Below, one piece after another: positions 32,551-33,292 of a DNA stretch of 33,292 nt. Numbering within the stretch: the first letter of the stretch is position 1; the number at the start of each line of letters is the position of its first letter. A program made the position numbers and the translations under genes. The stretch covers positions 1 to 33,292 of the forward strand of contig CAMWXD010000048.1 in assembly GCA_947178105.1 (NCBI GenBank), in the 5' to 3' direction. Source of the DNA: an uncultured Eubacterium sp. (GTDB taxonomy: Bacteria > Bacillota > Clostridia > Lachnospirales > Lachnospiraceae). The notes under the pieces were generated by a model. The model had not been told where the DNA came from and did no database searches. It saw only the letters and a program-made list of their open reading frames with translations.

Positions 32551-32570
32551 ATTCCAGTTTTTTCTGGAAT
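32551..32570 (+). terminator. hairpin after dapB
   Basis: ATTCCAG (32551-32557) and CTGGAAT (32564-32570) close a six-T loop. There is no T-run after the stem, so it may be a weak terminator. The group II intron lies just beyond. Confidence 0.45.
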
Positions 32571-32646
32571 CCGGAGAATAGGGAACCCGGCTTCTTTTTC
32601 ATGCGTGGGCAAATCGAGTAGGGGAGATTAAGTCTCCCCTCTCACA

Positions 32647-32676
32647 CCACCGTACGTGCCGTTCGGCATACGGCGG
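32647..32676 (-). ncRNA. group II intron domain V
   Basis: On minus, CCGCCGTATGCC, loop GAAC, and GGCA-CG-TACGGTGG form the catalytic hairpin. The lower stem has eight pairs including one G-U, the two-base CG bulge is in place, and four pairs follow before a tetraloop. The catalytic triad reads CGC. Confidence 0.85.
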
Positions 32677-32677
32677 T

Positions 32678-33235
32678 TCAACATAACTTCAAAGCATGAC
32701 GCTCATTATAATAGTCAAGACAACTTACAAGCCCTGCCTTGGCTAGTACATCTTTGGAAATTGCTCTGGCCACACATGTCTTTGTGGCAACCCAGTAATA
32801 GCGGTTACCGCAGTACGCTGTCAGCCGTGCCAGGTCTTTATCTATCCCGAGCTTCTGCAATCCCCATTGCCGTTTCTTCGGTACTTTCCACTGTTTCCAG
32901 ATAATAATTCTGAGCCTTGTCCTCAGATGTGCGTCAATCTCTGTCATTGCCGTTTTCATGGAGCCTAGAGCGTAGTAGTTTATCCATCCCCTTGTCACTT
33001 GATTGAGTTTTGCAATCTTACCTGTGACTGTTCCTGGCATTTTCCTGTAAGTCAGTTCTTTCAGCCTTCTCTTGAGTTTCTTCACAGAATCCTGATACGG
33101 TCTGCATCTCCACTCCTTTGTCCTGCTGTCCTTGTAGAACCCAAAGCCGAGATATTTCAGTTTTATCGGTCTCGTGATGTGGGTCTTGGTCATATTGACT
33201 TTAAGCCCAAGTTTCCTCTGTATCCAGTCCGTCAC
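32678..33235 (-). CDS. ltrA: group II intron reverse transcriptase/maturase, C-terminal part
   Basis: The visible 185 residues cover the end of the reverse transcriptase palm/thumb (WIQRKLGLKVNMTKTHITRPIKLKYLGFGFY) and the maturase domain (GWINYYALGSMKTAMTEIDAHLRTRLRIIIWKQWK, near residues 85-120, the GIIM motif). The frame begins at a GTG only because an upstream TGA interrupts it. Inserting one base in the CGGTGACG run near 33236 joins it to an upstream frame ending SEAMER, so the protein is probably frameshifted. The stop lies one base before domain V. The catalytic YADD is outside the window. Confidence 0.85.
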   Translation of the reverse strand: MTDWIQRKLGLKVNMTKTHITRPIKLKYLGFGFYKDSRTKEWRCRPYQDSVKKLKRRLKELTYRKMPGTVTGKIAKLNQVTRGWINYYALGSMKTAMTEIDAHLRTRLRIIIWKQWKVPKKRQWGLQKLGIDKDLARLTAYCGNRYYWVATKTCVARAISKDVLAKAGLVSCLDYYNERHALKLC

Positions 33236-33292
33236 CGTTCCATAGCTTCACTCATTTTCATATCCTCCATTTTCCTAATTTTGAGCGCAAAA

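Larger units (their letters stand above)
32617..33292 (-). mobile_element. group II intron, 3' portion (continues past the window)
   Basis: On minus, the maturase reading frame runs straight into domain V and then a domain VI-like hairpin (GGGGAGA/TCTCCCC, complement of 32621-32639) followed by CTACTCGAT, a typical 3' intron end. The 5' half with domains I-III is outside the window. The exon junction near 32617 is estimated by pattern. Confidence 0.8.

Noticed and set aside
32656..32904. 82-codon plus-strand ORF over the intron
   Set aside because: It is antisense to domain V and the maturase frame, with no ribosome binding site.
1..33292. tRNA, rRNA or CRISPR loci anywhere in the window
   Set aside because: No cloverleaf with GTTCRANNC, no rRNA core sequences and no repeat-spacer pattern were seen on reading.

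Overview
The window looks like a chromosomal segment of a gut-type clostridial Firmicute, most likely Lachnospiraceae. The grounds are: moderate GC with strong AGGAGG ribosome binding sites and TTGxxx-17-TATAAT promoters; a SCIFF peptide with its radical SAM maturase; fused SecDF; meso-diaminopimelate dehydrogenase; BspA-like leucine-rich repeat surface proteins; and genes that read as ordinary low-GC Gram-positive housekeeping. Genus and species cannot be fixed from this sequence alone.

Layout. (1) 1-2150 is an AT-rich, degraded accessory stretch: a small membrane ORF, a start-less minus-strand fragment, a small hypothetical ORF, and the frameshifted C-terminal remnant of a large serine recombinase. 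(2) 2207-4484 (minus) holds ddh and a WYL-domain regulator, with an unannotated candidate type I toxin-antitoxin locus between them: a 27-codon TxpA/Hol_Tox-like toxin on minus and a convergent small RNA on plus. (3) 4667-14190 is a forward run: carB without carA, a membrane GGDEF protein, a hybrid histidine kinase, and a three-gene polar amino acid ABC transporter. (4) 14343-19508 is a cell-surface region: a FliD-like protein, two tandem BspA-like LRR proteins and a 41-residue membrane peptide. (5) 19594-20783 (minus) encodes a cyclophilin followed by a CheC-like phosphatase. (6) 21187-26806 encodes a GNAT protein, a TIGR04086-type membrane protein, ScfA (SCIFF), ScfB and SecDF. (7) 26894-27354 is a small Xre regulator facing away from a promoter that drives a terminator-ended RNA of about 160 nt, with a four-half-site operator between them. 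(8) 27552-30655 is glyA, serS and a cytidine deaminase-like gene. (9) 30783-32538 is an AT-rich island: a 12-residue leader ORF, an APH-fold kinase and dapB. It is followed by the 3' end of a group II intron on minus, with domain V and the maturase C-terminus visible, which runs off the window.

The strongest non-gene signal is a 166-bp element present twice in opposite orientations (15048-15213 and 20917-21082). Each copy is bounded by inverted ends reading GTTAC/GTAAC...TTTTCACACC and is flanked by its own perfect 8-bp target duplication (AATTGTAA and TGGAAATC). This is a MITE-like non-autonomous transposon, possibly mobilised by an IS66-type transposase. The type I TA candidate and the Xre/small-RNA module are the other two least-described systems here.

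Functional links: GGDEF, hybrid kinase and CheC-like protein point to sensory/c-di-GMP control. The ABC transporter imports a polar amino acid. ScfA-ScfB makes a thioether-bearing peptide next to the Sec motor that could export it. glyA-serS-ddh-dapB concern serine, glycine and lysine/DAP metabolism, although dapB sits in apparently transferred DNA.
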